A DNA stretch of 64,000 nt from an uncultured Pelagibacteraceae bacterium. Lineage in GTDB: Bacteria > Pseudomonadota > Alphaproteobacteria > Pelagibacterales > Pelagibacteraceae. This document shows, piece after piece, positions 23,577-32,539 of this stretch (position 1 is its first letter; the number at the start of each line of letters is the position of its first letter). The notes beneath the pieces are model-generated. The model saw only the letters and a program-made list of their open reading frames with translations, did no database searches and was not told the DNA's origin. The stretch spans positions 151,771 through 215,770 of the forward strand of contig CACJDW010000001.1 in assembly GCA_902592275.1 (NCBI GenBank). The letters run 5' to 3'. Both the position numbers and the translations under genes were made by a program.

Positions 23577-24839
23577 TTATTCTATTTTACTTTCTTTATT
23601 TCTAGCGGCAGCTAGATTTGGTGAACCACCCAGAACAGGTTCTGTAATACTTAGAGGTACTGGTAAAGTTTTTTCTTTAAAGCCTAAAACAGGAAGAATA
23701 ACTAAAAAATGCAAAAAGTAATACGCTGTTGCAACACGTGCTATCAACAAGTAAAGTCCCTCAGCTGGCATCGCACCCACATAACCAAGTATCAAAACAT
23801 CAGCAACTAATATCCAATAAAATTGTTTATATAAAGGTCTGAATACTGCAGATCTTATTTTTGACGTATCCAACCAAGGTAAAACCGCTAAGATTAATAT
23901 TGCAGATAACATGGCCACAACTCCAAGCAATTTATCAGGAACTGATCTTAATATTGCATAAAAAGGTAAGAGATACCATTCGGGAACAATGTGTGCAGGT
24001 GTTACCATTGGGTTTGCCTCGATATAATTATCTGCGTGACCTAAAATATTTGGTGCGTAGAATACAAAGAAAGCAAACACAATCATGAACATTAATAAAG
24101 CAAAACCATCTTTAATTACTATGTAAGGATGGAAAGGTACAGTATCTTTAGAAGGTTTTTTAACATCTATTCCAACTGGATTGTTGTTACCAGGAACATG
24201 TAAAGCCCATATATGTAAAACAACTAATCCTAAAATTAAAAATGGAATTAAATAATGCAAAGTAAAAAATCTAGTTAACGTAGGATTGTCGACTGAATAA
24301 CCTCCCCACAACCAAGTAACAATACCTTCTCCAACTAATGGAATAGCACTAAATAAATTTGTGATTACAGTTGCTCCCCAAAAGCTCATTTGTCCCCAAG
24401 GCAATACATAGCCCATAAATGCAGCCGCCATCATTAGCAAGTAAATAATTATTCCAATTATCCAAATTATTTCTCTTGGTGCTTTGTAGGAACCATAAAA
24501 TAATGACCTGAAAATATGAATGTAGACTGCTAAGAAAAACATAGACGCACCATTTGCATGAATGTATCTAATTAACCAACCGTAATTGACATCACGCATG
24601 ATGTGCTCAACACTCTCAAAAGCCATATCTGCGTGAGCAATGTAATGCATTGCAAGAGTTAATCCGGTAACAATTTGAGTGATTAAGCAAAAAGTTAAAA
24701 TTCCACCAAATGTCCACCAATAATTTAAATTTTTAGGAGTCGGATAATCTGTTAAATGATTTGCAAGAGTTAATAGTGGCAATCGATCATTAAACCATTG
24801 TCCTACCTTCGATTTTGGTCTGTAGTCGTGGTCACTCAT
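23577..24839 (-). CDS. petB: Cytochrome b of the bc1 complex
   Basis: Integral membrane subunit holding haems bL and bH and both quinone sites. The 420-residue protein contains paired His ligands on helices two and four ([52 protein letters not shown]), the Qo motif PEWY in [22 protein letters not shown], and [20 protein letters not shown]. It is a mitochondria-like full-length cytochrome b, not the split b6/subunit IV form. Confidence 0.98.
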   Translation of the reverse strand: MSDHDYRPKSKVGQWFNDRLPLLTLANHLTDYPTPKNLNYWWTFGGILTFCLITQIVTGLTLAMHYIAHADMAFESVEHIMRDVNYGWLIRYIHANGASMFFLAVYIHIFRSLFYGSYKAPREIIWIIGIIIYLLMMAAAFMGYVLPWGQMSFWGATVITNLFSAIPLVGEGIVTWLWGGYSVDNPTLTRFFTLHYLIPFLILGLVVLHIWALHVPGNNNPVGIDVKKPSKDTVPFHPYIVIKDGFALLMFMIVFAFFVFYAPNILGHADNYIEANPMVTPAHIVPEWYLLPFYAILRSVPDKLLGVVAMLSAILILAVLPWLDTSKIRSAVFRPLYKQFYWILVADVLILGYVGAMPAEGLYLLIARVATAYYFLHFLVILPVLGFKEKTLPVPLSITEPVLGGSPNLAAARNKESKIE

Positions 24840-24844
24840 TTTCT

Positions 24845-25354
24845 TTATCCAATTTTAATTGTGTTTGCATCAACGAATTCATATTTAGGCACTTCCATAT
24901 TCCAAGGTGCTGGTCCTTTTCTAATTCTTCCAGAAGTATCATAGTGAGATCCATGACATGGACAGAACCACCCATTATAATCACCTTTATCATTTAGAGG
25001 TACACACCCAAGGTGTGTACATACACCTAGCATAACAAGCCACTCGGGGTTTTTTGCTCTATCTTCATCTTTTTCTGGATGAATTAAATCCTCCATCTTT
25101 ACGGCTCTTGCTTCATCAATTTCTTCTTGGGTTCTTCTTCTTATAAAGACTGGTTTACCTCTCCACAAAACAGTTAGTGTGTTTCCTGGTGTTAATGCAC
25201 TTACATCAACTTCTGTGCTAGCTAATGCTTTAACAGAAGCATCTGGATTCATTTGATCTATCATTGGCCACACCACTGCAGCAGCACCAACAGCTCCTAC
25301 CGCTGTGGTAGCTGTAAATAAAAAATCTCTTCTTTTTGTTTTTTTTTCAGACAC
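24845..25354 (-). CDS. petA: Rieske iron-sulfur protein of the bc1 complex
   Basis: Transfers electrons from ubiquinol to cytochrome c1. The 169-residue product starts with a twin-Arg-like signal ([24 protein letters not shown]) that stays as a membrane anchor, and ends with the [2Fe-2S] boxes CTHLGC and CPCHGSHYD. First gene of the petABC operon. The 93-base divergent gap with trmL should hold its promoter. Confidence 0.97.
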   Translation of the reverse strand: MSEKKTKRRDFLFTATTAVGAVGAAAVVWPMIDQMNPDASVKALASTEVDVSALTPGNTLTVLWRGKPVFIRRRTQEEIDEARAVKMEDLIHPEKDEDRAKNPEWLVMLGVCTHLGCVPLNDKGDYNGWFCPCHGSHYDTSGRIRKGPAPWNMEVPKYEFVDANTIKIG

Positions 25355-25420
25355 TTTTTAGTAGCTTTTATTATTATCTCTTTTTGATTTAAAATAGTTA
25401 ATATACGAATTCATATAATA

Positions 25421-25436
25421 TAAAATAATTATTTTA
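25421..25436. promoter_or_regulatory. Perfect 16-base palindrome in the petA/trmL divergent region
   Basis: TAAAATAATTATTTTA reads identically on both strands and lies within the 93-base region between the divergent petA and trmL starts, 12 bases before trmL. Such an A/T-only palindrome can arise by chance at this base composition, so an operator role is only a possibility. Confidence 0.25.
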
Positions 25437-25447
25437 CTACTGAAAGA

Positions 25448-25921
25448 ATGACACAGAATTCAACAATTTTAGGACCCAAAATAGCTTTGTATGAGCCTGA
25501 TATACCTCAGAATACTGCTGCAATCATAAGAACCTGTGCTTGTTTGGGTGCTAAATTAGAAATAATTGAACCATGTGGCTTTCTATTGTCAGACAAACGT
25601 TTTAAAAGAGTGGTTATGGACTATATGGACTATAGTCAAATAGAGTTTTATCAAAGTTCGGAAAAATTTTTTGAAGCAAAGAAAAAACAGAGAATCGTAT
25701 TGATGACAACTAAGGGTTCAATAAATTATACTAAATTTAAATTTAAGCCTGATGATACTATTTTGTTTGGAAGAGAAAGTGCTGGGGTACCCGAAAAGGT
25801 TCACAAGATTATTAAAAATCGTTTAAAAATACCCATGAATAATCAAGTAAGATCTCTTAATATTTCATCGTCTGTTGCCATTGTTTTGGCGGAAAGTTTG
25901 CGTCAAATTGAATTAATATAA
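25448..25921 (+). CDS. trmL: tRNA (cytidine/uridine-34-2'-O)-methyltransferase
   Basis: SPOUT-class methyltransferase modifying the wobble ribose of tRNA-Leu. The 157-residue protein has ALYEPDIPQNTAAIIRTCACLG at the N-terminus, the knot motifs ILFGRESAGVPE and IPMNNQVRSLNISSSVAIVLAE. Length is standard for TrmL. It is followed by hemF after one base. Confidence 0.94.
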   Translation: MTQNSTILGPKIALYEPDIPQNTAAIIRTCACLGAKLEIIEPCGFLLSDKRFKRVVMDYMDYSQIEFYQSSEKFFEAKKKQRIVLMTTKGSINYTKFKFKPDDTILFGRESAGVPEKVHKIIKNRLKIPMNNQVRSLNISSSVAIVLAESLRQIELI

Positions 25922-25922
25922 A

Positions 25923-26750
25923 ATGGATATTTCAATTAAAAAAGACTTAGCGAGTAATTGGTTTAAGCTATTACAAAATGCAATATGTGACGACATTTTA
26001 AAAATTGAAAAAAACAAATTAAATTTTCAATCAACTTCTTGGAATAGAAGCAGTAAAAAAGATGAGGGTGGTGGTGAATATAGAATTCTTAAAAATGGAA
26101 AAATTTTTGAAAAAGTAGGAGTAAATTTTTCAAAAGTTTATGGAAAATTTCCTAAACAATTTCAAAAGAATATACCAGGCGCAAGTAAAGATCCTAGATT
26201 TTGGGCATCAGGAATATCAATAGTTATGCACATGCAAAATCCCCATATTCCTGCAATGCATTTTAATACCAGATTTATTTGTACAACAAAGAATTGGTTT
26301 GGTGGAGGTATGGATGTAACCCCAGCAATAAAAGATGAAAAAGAGAGGAAAAACTTTCATAAAATATTAAAGGCAATGTGCGATAGACATAATAAAAATT
26401 ATTATAAAAAATATAAAAAGTGGTGTGATGAATATTTTTATCTACCTCACAGAAAAGAAGCCAGAGGTATAGGTGGGATATTTTTTGACTATAAAAATGA
26501 TAATTTTGAAAATGACTTTAAATTTGTCAGAGATGTTGGTGTTACATTTCAAATGCTATTTAATGAAATAATTAAAAAAAAATTAAAAAGAAAATGGACT
26601 TTAAAAGATAAAGAGTTTCAGTATATTAAAAGAGGTCGATACGTAGAGTTTAATTTGCTCTACGATAGAGGAACAAAATTTGGGCTACAAACTGGTGGAA
26701 ATGTTGAAGGAATTTTGATGTCATTACCTCCGGTTGCAAAATGGAAATAA
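25923..26750 (+). CDS. hemF: Oxygen-dependent coproporphyrinogen III oxidase
   Basis: Decarboxylates two propionates of coproporphyrinogen III, using O2, in haem synthesis. The 275-residue sequence contains [39 protein letters not shown] with conserved His residues, [10 protein letters not shown], and [17 protein letters not shown], all family hallmarks. The oxygen-dependent form fits an obligate aerobe. It supplies haem for the neighbouring bc1 and oxidase genes. Confidence 0.96.
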   Translation: MDISIKKDLASNWFKLLQNAICDDILKIEKNKLNFQSTSWNRSSKKDEGGGEYRILKNGKIFEKVGVNFSKVYGKFPKQFQKNIPGASKDPRFWASGISIVMHMQNPHIPAMHFNTRFICTTKNWFGGGMDVTPAIKDEKERKNFHKILKAMCDRHNKNYYKKYKKWCDEYFYLPHRKEARGIGGIFFDYKNDNFENDFKFVRDVGVTFQMLFNEIIKKKLKRKWTLKDKEFQYIKRGRYVEFNLLYDRGTKFGLQTGGNVEGILMSLPPVAKWK

Positions 26751-26754
26751 AAAA

Positions 26755-27231
26755 ATGGATAAAGAGCCAATAACATTAAACGGATTAAATAAACTAAAAG
26801 AAGAATTAGTTTTTTTAAAAGAAAAAAAAAGACCTGAGATAGTAGCTGCAATTGCTGAAGCGAGATCCCATGGAGACCTTAAAGAAAATGCTGAATATCA
26901 TGCAGCTAAAGAAGAACAATCTCATAACGAGGGAAGAATTACAGAAATTAACGATATTATTGCAAGAGCAAATGTTATTGACGTTACAAAACTAAACAAT
27001 GAAGGAAAAGTAATTTTTGGATCTACAGTTTATTTAGAAGATTTAGATACTGGTGAAAAAATTAATTATAAAATTGTTGGAAGAGATGAAGCAGATTTAA
27101 AACAAAAACTAATTTTCTTTCAATCACCAATTGGCAAAGGTTTGATTGGAAAAAATAAAAGTGATTTAGTTGAAATAAATACACCCTCTGGTGTAAAAAA
27201 TTTTGAAATTAAAGACGTTAAATATATTTAA
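26755..27231 (+). CDS. greA: Transcription elongation factor GreA
   Basis: Rescues backtracked RNA polymerase. The ATG at 26755 gives 158 residues, the canonical GreA length; an in-frame start at 26734 inside hemF is not needed. The N-terminal coiled coil has [42 protein letters not shown], whose tip carries the acidic D/E pair, followed by the FKBP-like C-terminal domain ([16 protein letters not shown]... [10 protein letters not shown]). It ends in the TTAA shared with the convergent cca. Confidence 0.96.
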   Translation: MDKEPITLNGLNKLKEELVFLKEKKRPEIVAAIAEARSHGDLKENAEYHAAKEEQSHNEGRITEINDIIARANVIDVTKLNNEGKVIFGSTVYLEDLDTGEKINYKIVGRDEADLKQKLIFFQSPIGKGLIGKNKSDLVEINTPSGVKNFEIKDVKYI

Positions 27232-28502
27232 CTTTTAACTATTTGTTGAACCTGCTTATCTGAAATTTGAAATCCGTTCTGAACCCAAGTTTCTTCTATC
27301 CTTTTTAATTTATTACCTAAAGTTTTGCCCTCAGGAATTTGAAATTTAGACATTAATAGATCGGCCCCTATTGGCAAAGTTGGAATTACTTTCTCTTTAT
27401 AAGTATCTAATAGTTTGATTAGTTTTTTCTCTACTTTGTTTGAGATAAATATTTTAAAATTAATTATATCCAATACAGCCTGTCGCCCATTAAAATAAAA
27501 AAATTTATTCAAGTTTTTCTCTGTAAAGTTGTTTAAAGTTACTTTTTCTCTATAAAAAAGATCTATTAATTTTAATCTTTTCTTATCTTTGTTAGATATT
27601 TTAAATTTATAAAGAAAATAATCAGCATTATCAGTCCCATCAATCACTAAAAGCGCAATTAAGAATATAAAGTCAATTTTTAAAAAATTCTCTGCAGCAT
27701 AAGAATTTTGTTTTTTAAAATTTTTAATATTCTTTAATTGAGGGAAGATTATTTCTATGAGTTCTAAACTTTCTTTATCTTTGAAAAGTTTTAAAAATCC
27801 ATTTGAACTAGTTATTTTTTTTAGCTCATCAATTAATCTTTCAGATGATATATTTGAAATTCCATCAATATTTTTTTTTATATTTTTTATTATTTCTGGC
27901 TGGTGCTTATGATTTGAGTAATTTAAATAAAATCTTAAATACCTCAAAATACGTAAATAATCCTCTTGAATTCTTTTTTCCGCATTGCCAATAAAATTAA
28001 TATACCCATCCTCCAAATCTTTTTTACCGTTAAATGGATCAAATAAATTACCATCGCCATCTGCATAAATTGAATTGATAGTAAAATCCCTTCTAGAAGC
28101 GTCTTCCTTCCAATCTAAAGAGAATTCTACTTCAGCATGCCTTCCATCAGTTGAGACGTCTTTCCTTAAAGAAGTAATTTCATATTTATATTCATCAATT
28201 ATTGCTGTTATAGTTCCGTGTTCAATTCCTGTTTCGTAATAACTTATTTGTTTGTTTTTAAGAGCCTCACAAACTTCTAGGGGAGTTAAATTTGTTGCTA
28301 GGTCAATATCATCAACATTTTCTTTTTTTATCACTTTTCTTACACACCCACCCACATATCTGATTTCACTTTTCTCTGAAAAATTATTAATTGCTTCAAA
28401 AATTTTATTTACTGGTGTTGTTAAAGTAATTTGTTTTAAATTTTGACTGATATAATCAAGATTTTTTGATCTGGAAAAAAATTTATCTAAAAAATTTTTC
28501 AT
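27228..28502 (-). CDS. cca: CCA tRNA nucleotidyltransferase / poly(A) polymerase family
   Basis: A 424-residue class II nucleotidyltransferase. [28 protein letters not shown] carries the GG motif and catalytic Asp pair (DID). [30 protein letters not shown] is the second core motif, and [15 protein letters not shown] the RRLRF-like region. The C-terminal half is less conserved. Alphaproteobacteria generally use one such enzyme for CCA repair. The tRNA-Gln gene lies just upstream on the same strand and already encodes CCA. Confidence 0.93.
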   Translation of the reverse strand: MKNFLDKFFSRSKNLDYISQNLKQITLTTPVNKIFEAINNFSEKSEIRYVGGCVRKVIKKENVDDIDLATNLTPLEVCEALKNKQISYYETGIEHGTITAIIDEYKYEITSLRKDVSTDGRHAEVEFSLDWKEDASRRDFTINSIYADGDGNLFDPFNGKKDLEDGYINFIGNAEKRIQEDYLRILRYLRFYLNYSNHKHQPEIIKNIKKNIDGISNISSERLIDELKKITSSNGFLKLFKDKESLELIEIIFPQLKNIKNFKKQNSYAAENFLKIDFIFLIALLVIDGTDNADYFLYKFKISNKDKKRLKLIDLFYREKVTLNNFTEKNLNKFFYFNGRQAVLDIINFKIFISNKVEKKLIKLLDTYKEKVIPTLPIGADLLMSKFQIPEGKTLGNKLKRIEETWVQNGFQISDKQVQQIVKS

Positions 28503-28505
28503 AAA

Positions 28506-28579
28506 TGGCTGGGGCGCTAGGATTCGAACCTAGGATGCAGGTACCAAAAACCCGTGCCTTACCGCTTGGCTACGCCCCA
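28506..28579 (-). tRNA. tRNA-Gln (anticodon TTG)
   Basis: On the minus strand, a 74-base cloverleaf begins TGGGGCG and ends CGCCCCA followed by GCCA. The acceptor arm pairs fully; the D arm is GCC/GGC, and the anticodon stem CGGGT/ACCTG (one G-T pair) encloses loop TTTTGGT, giving anticodon TTG. The T arm CCTAG-GTTCGAAT-CCTAG is perfect, and the 3' CCA is encoded. It sits between ispE and cca, both on the same strand. Confidence 0.97.
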
Positions 28580-28612
28580 ATACTAGCTTCCTATAACATA
28601 AAAATATAAAAT

Positions 28613-29458
28613 TCATATAGTTTTTGCTGTAACACACCAATAATTTTTATATTTTCTTTTAAATTTAGCTTTTGCCAATTTACAACTCTTTAATGAATTA
28701 TAATAGGCAACAATTGTTGATCCTGAACCAGTCATTCTTACAAATAATGGATTATTTATACTTTCTAAGAACAACTTTATTTTTTTAAGTTTTGGATATT
28801 TTTTGAGTGCTATTGTTTCAAGGGCATTTTGTTGATCAATCAAATATTTTACTCCAAACATGTTTTTTTTAGGTTTGTTATATTTTGATTTTGTATACTT
28901 TCGAACAGCTGAGTATATTTTTTTAGTTGAGCACCCAAAATCAGGTTTTACTAAAGTAGAATAATATTTTGGAGTATTATAAATCTTTTTTATTCTACCA
29001 CTTGATGACAACACACAGCTGGATGAAATGGTTCCCAGAATAACATCAGAACCAACCCAGTCACAGATACTTCGAGTTTTTTGATGATTAGGATTAATAA
29101 TTTTTTTTTTAACCAGATAATTAAACACACTAGCTGCGTTCATCGATCCCCCACCCAACCCAGCTTCTTGAGGGATTAATTTGTTAATTTTAACTTTGAA
29201 TTTTTTATTTTTTAATAAATTTTCTTTATCTAGTATCTGAAATAATCTTTGAACAGTATTTTTTTTTCCAATATTTTTAGAAAACTTTCCATAAAAAGAA
29301 ATGTGGTGTTTTTTTCCATTATGTTGATTTATCGAAATAACATCATGTAAATCTATGAAACCAATTATACTTTCAATTTTATGTAAAACCTTTTTTTTTC
29401 CAGTGATATTTAGTGCTAAATTTAACTTTGCATTAGATTTAATTTTATTAATTTTCAT
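28613..29458 (-). CDS. ispE: 4-diphosphocytidyl-2-C-methyl-D-erythritol kinase
   Basis: GHMP kinase of the MEP isoprenoid pathway. The 281-residue sequence is divergent and Lys/Asn-rich, but keeps SNAKLNLALNITGKK at the start, the ATP-binding PQEAGLGGGSMNAASVFNYL, DWVGSDVILG and the third motif VRMTGSGSTIVAYY. It feeds the same pathway as ispH, encoded 17 kb away. It starts one base after the upstream TPR gene stop. Confidence 0.92.
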   Translation of the reverse strand: MKINKIKSNAKLNLALNITGKKKVLHKIESIIGFIDLHDVISINQHNGKKHHISFYGKFSKNIGKKNTVQRLFQILDKENLLKNKKFKVKINKLIPQEAGLGGGSMNAASVFNYLVKKKIINPNHQKTRSICDWVGSDVILGTISSSCVLSSSGRIKKIYNTPKYYSTLVKPDFGCSTKKIYSAVRKYTKSKYNKPKKNMFGVKYLIDQQNALETIALKKYPKLKKIKLFLESINNPLFVRMTGSGSTIVAYYNSLKSCKLAKAKFKRKYKNYWCVTAKTI

Positions 29459-31144
29459 TTAGGAATTTTTAAGACCCTCAATTACTTTAATATTGATTTT
29501 TTCTCTCATATCGTCTTCGGTGTCATCAAAAGTTAATACGTTGTTCCAAAAATATCTTGCTTGAATTTTTCGATTTAATTTCCATAAAATGTCTCCATAA
29601 TGATCATTCACGATTGGGTCATCTGGCATTAATTCTACAGCTCTTTTTAAATACTTTTCTGCTTCTACATAGTCCTCTATTAAAAAATAAGCCCATCCAA
29701 TTGAATCAATAATATATGGATCATTGCTTTTTAAATCATATGCTGTTTTCAACATATCCATTGCTTCATTAATTTTATAATCACGCTCTAACCAAGAGTA
29801 AGCAAGGTAATTTAAAATATATGCATCACTAGGATCAATTTTAAGCGCATGCAATAAATCTTCATCTGACTTTTCATAATTGCCCATTCTTTCATAACTA
29901 CCGCCTCTACGATACAATACATCTGATTTGATAAGTGAATTGTTATCCAGTGTTAAAATAATTTCTGTATAACGATCTATTGCCTTTTGATAATTTTTAG
30001 AATTTTTATAAAAATTGGCTAAATCAAAAATCATTTTTATATTTGGATTTTCAATTTTATTAAATTTTGTGTCTATGTATTTAATTCCATTTTCATAATC
30101 CTGCTGTTGAATTATTATTTGAGCTTCTTTTTTTAATCTAAACCAATAATAAAATTCATCTTCTTTTTTAAAGTTTTTTAAGATCCTTTGTACTTTATCA
30201 AATTCATCATTAAGATAAAAATTTTCTGCAACTAGTGACAAATTAAATTCAAACTTGGGATTTAAATAGTTTGACAAATTTAAGTAAAAATTTGATTTCT
30301 CAAAATTATCCTGAGAAGAATAAAGATTAGAGATTAAAAATAAAAACTCACTTACAAGATCATTATGATCTTTGCATGAAAAAATTTTTCCAAAATCATC
30401 GAACTTTTCTTTGTCTACCCAACTTTTACTTTGTGAAAGTAAAAGTGTTGAATTTATATAATCAATTTGTTCAACCACTAATCTAGCTTCATTTAATTTA
30501 TTGTTATCAATTAAATGATTAAGATAAAAAAAAATATATCTTGAATAGTCGCCTTGCTGATTATTAATTAAATTAAGAAAATATGAAGAAGTTCTTTTAT
30601 CTTCAATATAACATCTTTGGAATGTCTCAGCTATAAGAGACAGGTTTCCAAAATTTTTTTTGTTATCTAATATTTTTTTATTTTTAAATGTATAAATGTA
30701 TTGTTTAAGTGTTTCAAATATAACTAGGTTTATCCTATCTTCATCTAGAAATTTTAAAGTTTGTGTTAAATATTCGTCAGCCTTTTTAAAGTTATTTTTT
30801 TTTAAACTGTCAATTATTAAAATTATATACGCATCATAAAAATCTGAATTAGATTTGTTTGCATTGTTATTTAATACATTAATTGCTTGAGGTACTTTGT
30901 TATCTAAAACTAAAGAGTTAACATATCTTTTTAAATAACTGTCATGTTTGTTAATTAATACTTTGGTTAAGTTAAAAAATTTTAAAGCTTCAGAATTATC
31001 TCGATTTTCAAATGCAACAATTCCAGAAAAATAATTTGATAAATCTCTTGAGTTGAAATCATTGAAAGTAGCACTTTTAGAATACGAAGGTGTCTGATAA
31101 GATATGAATATTAATAGTACTAATTTTAGAAATTTTAGGAACAT
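29459..31144 (-). CDS. TPR-repeat protein with signal peptide
   Basis: A 561-residue protein. Residues 1-22 (FLKFLKLVLLIFISYQTPSYS) look like an export signal. Helical tetratricopeptide repeats fill the rest; the clearest are VLYRRGGSYERMGNYEKSDEDLLHALKIDPSDAYILNYLAYSWL and PYIIDSIGWAYFLIEDYVEAEKYLKRAVELMPDDP. This resembles a periplasmic TPR family common in alphaproteobacteria. No catalytic domain is visible, so it is probably a scaffold in envelope assembly (inference). The start is only 11 bases from the divergent glycosylase. Confidence 0.8.
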   Translation of the reverse strand: MFLKFLKLVLLIFISYQTPSYSKSATFNDFNSRDLSNYFSGIVAFENRDNSEALKFFNLTKVLINKHDSYLKRYVNSLVLDNKVPQAINVLNNNANKSNSDFYDAYIILIIDSLKKNNFKKADEYLTQTLKFLDEDRINLVIFETLKQYIYTFKNKKILDNKKNFGNLSLIAETFQRCYIEDKRTSSYFLNLINNQQGDYSRYIFFYLNHLIDNNKLNEARLVVEQIDYINSTLLLSQSKSWVDKEKFDDFGKIFSCKDHNDLVSEFLFLISNLYSSQDNFEKSNFYLNLSNYLNPKFEFNLSLVAENFYLNDEFDKVQRILKNFKKEDEFYYWFRLKKEAQIIIQQQDYENGIKYIDTKFNKIENPNIKMIFDLANFYKNSKNYQKAIDRYTEIILTLDNNSLIKSDVLYRRGGSYERMGNYEKSDEDLLHALKIDPSDAYILNYLAYSWLERDYKINEAMDMLKTAYDLKSNDPYIIDSIGWAYFLIEDYVEAEKYLKRAVELMPDDPIVNDHYGDILWKLNRKIQARYFWNNVLTFDDTEDDMREKINIKVIEGLKNS

Positions 31145-31155
31145 GTGACCATACT

Positions 31156-31875
31156 ATGACTAAAAAAGTGATAAATCAAAATACCAAATTAAACCAAGAG
31201 CTAATTAATACTATTGAGCCAAAATTTATATTCGCTGATAAGCCAATAAATAGATTTAATATTTTAGAAACGAACGATGGAACCCTGCAAATTAATAAAG
31301 AAGAATTAATAAAAAATTTAAAAGATCAAATAAATTCAATTGAAAATTGTAAATTGAAAGAAAATTCAAATAAAATTATTTTAGGTGAGGGAAATATAAA
31401 TAGTCCTTTAATGTTAATTGGAGAGGCTCCTGGGCCTGAGGAAGAAAAATTAGGCGTCCCATTTAGAGGTGAAGTTGGTGAACTTCTTAACAAAATGCTT
31501 ATAGCCATCAATATTAAGAGACAAAATATTTATACTAGTTATGCAATCAATTTTAGACCACCTGATGACAGAAAACCAACCTCAACTGAAATTAAAAGAT
31601 ACTCAGTATTTTTGAAAGAGCATATATCAATTATAAACCCAAAGATCATTGTTTTGATGGGTAGTTCAGCAATGGAGGCTGTTACAGGAATAAATGAAAA
31701 CATAACTAATGAAAGAGGACATTGGAAGGAAGTCATTTTAAAAAACAAAACATTCCCTTTAATGATAACTTTTAATCCATCTTATTTAATCCGTTTTCCA
31801 GAAAATAAAAAACACTCATGGGAAGATTTAAAGAAAATTAGAGACAAAATCAAAGATCTTAATTTAAAATTTTGA
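31156..31875 (+). CDS. Uracil-DNA glycosylase family 4-like protein
   Basis: A 239-residue protein with the family motif A LIGEAPGPEEEKLGVPFRGEVGELLNKML and SYAINFRPPDDRKPTSTEI, the arrangement of family 4 (UDGa) enzymes, which remove uracil from DNA. The usual HPS motif near the C-terminus is NPSYLIRFP, with Asn207 in place of His. Only one cysteine (Cys65) occurs in the whole protein, so the four-Cys iron-sulfur site known for family 4 cannot form. It overlaps the start of rnhB. Confidence 0.85.
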   Translation: MTKKVINQNTKLNQELINTIEPKFIFADKPINRFNILETNDGTLQINKEELIKNLKDQINSIENCKLKENSNKIILGEGNINSPLMLIGEAPGPEEEKLGVPFRGEVGELLNKMLIAINIKRQNIYTSYAINFRPPDDRKPTSTEIKRYSVFLKEHISIINPKIIVLMGSSAMEAVTGINENITNERGHWKEVILKNKTFPLMITFNPSYLIRFPENKKHSWEDLKKIRDKIKDLNLKF

Positions 31876-32435
31876 TGAAAATAATTGCTGGGGTTGATGA
31901 GGTTGGTAGAGGAAGTCTAATTGGGCCTGTTTATGCTTCAGCAGTAATTTTAAAAAAATCAATTAATTCAAAGTTATTAAAAGACTCAAAATCATTAAGT
32001 AAAAAAGAGAGAGAGTATCTTTGTACATATATAAAAAAAAATTCTATTTGGTCCATAGGCAAAGCTTCTGTCAAAGAAATAGAAAAGCTTAATATACTTC
32101 AGGCAAGTTTGCTGGCTATGAAAAGAGCTATAAAAAAACTTAAGAAAAAACCAACACACGTTCTGATAGATGGAAACAAAACTCCAGAATTAGAAAATTA
32201 TAATTTAAAATCAGTTATTAAAGGAGATAAAAAAATCCCCTCTATTTCGGCAGCTTCTATAATTGCAAAAGTATCAAGGGATAAGTTTATAGCCACCTTG
32301 TCAAAAAAAAATACAGGTTATGACTGGGATAAAAACTTCGGGTACGGAACAAAACAGCACTTAAAAGCTTTGAAAAAATTAGGTATTACCAAACATCATA
32401 GAAAAACTTTTTCACCAATATCTAAAATAAATTAA
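31875..32435 (+). CDS. rnhB: Ribonuclease HII
   Basis: Removes ribonucleotides from DNA and RNA primers. The ATG at 31875 gives 186 residues starting MKIIAGVDEVGRGSLIGPVYA, with the catalytic Asp-Glu pair; a third acidic site lies in HVLIDGNKTP and SISAASIIAKVSRDKF follows. A TTG three bases upstream is less likely. The start overlaps the glycosylase stop by one base (TGATG). Downstream is the ccrM promoter region. Confidence 0.96.
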   Translation: MKIIAGVDEVGRGSLIGPVYASAVILKKSINSKLLKDSKSLSKKEREYLCTYIKKNSIWSIGKASVKEIEKLNILQASLLAMKRAIKKLKKKPTHVLIDGNKTPELENYNLKSVIKGDKKIPSISAASIIAKVSRDKFIATLSKKNTGYDWDKNFGYGTKQHLKALKKLGITKHHRKTFSPISKIN

Positions 32436-32474
32436 TACTACATCTAGTTACCTTCTAATTTAGAAACACTAATC

Positions 32475-32523
32475 GAATCCAAATTTTTCAATCTCAGGTT
32501 GACCGTAGAATCCTTTTGGAGTC
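32475..32523 (+). promoter_or_regulatory. Cluster of three GANTC sites upstream of ccrM
   Basis: Three matches to the CcrM target lie in the 104-base region before ccrM: GAATC at 32475-32479, GAATC at 32508-32512 and GAGTC at 32519-32523. In Caulobacter, methylation of GANTC sites in the ccrM promoter is known to affect its own transcription. A similar feedback here is inference from position and density. Confidence 0.5.
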
Positions 32524-32539
32524 TAATTAATTTTTACAA

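Noticed and set aside
23861..24088. 75-codon plus-strand frame opposite petB
   Set aside because: Antisense to a strongly conserved membrane protein gene; no start context or recognisable product.
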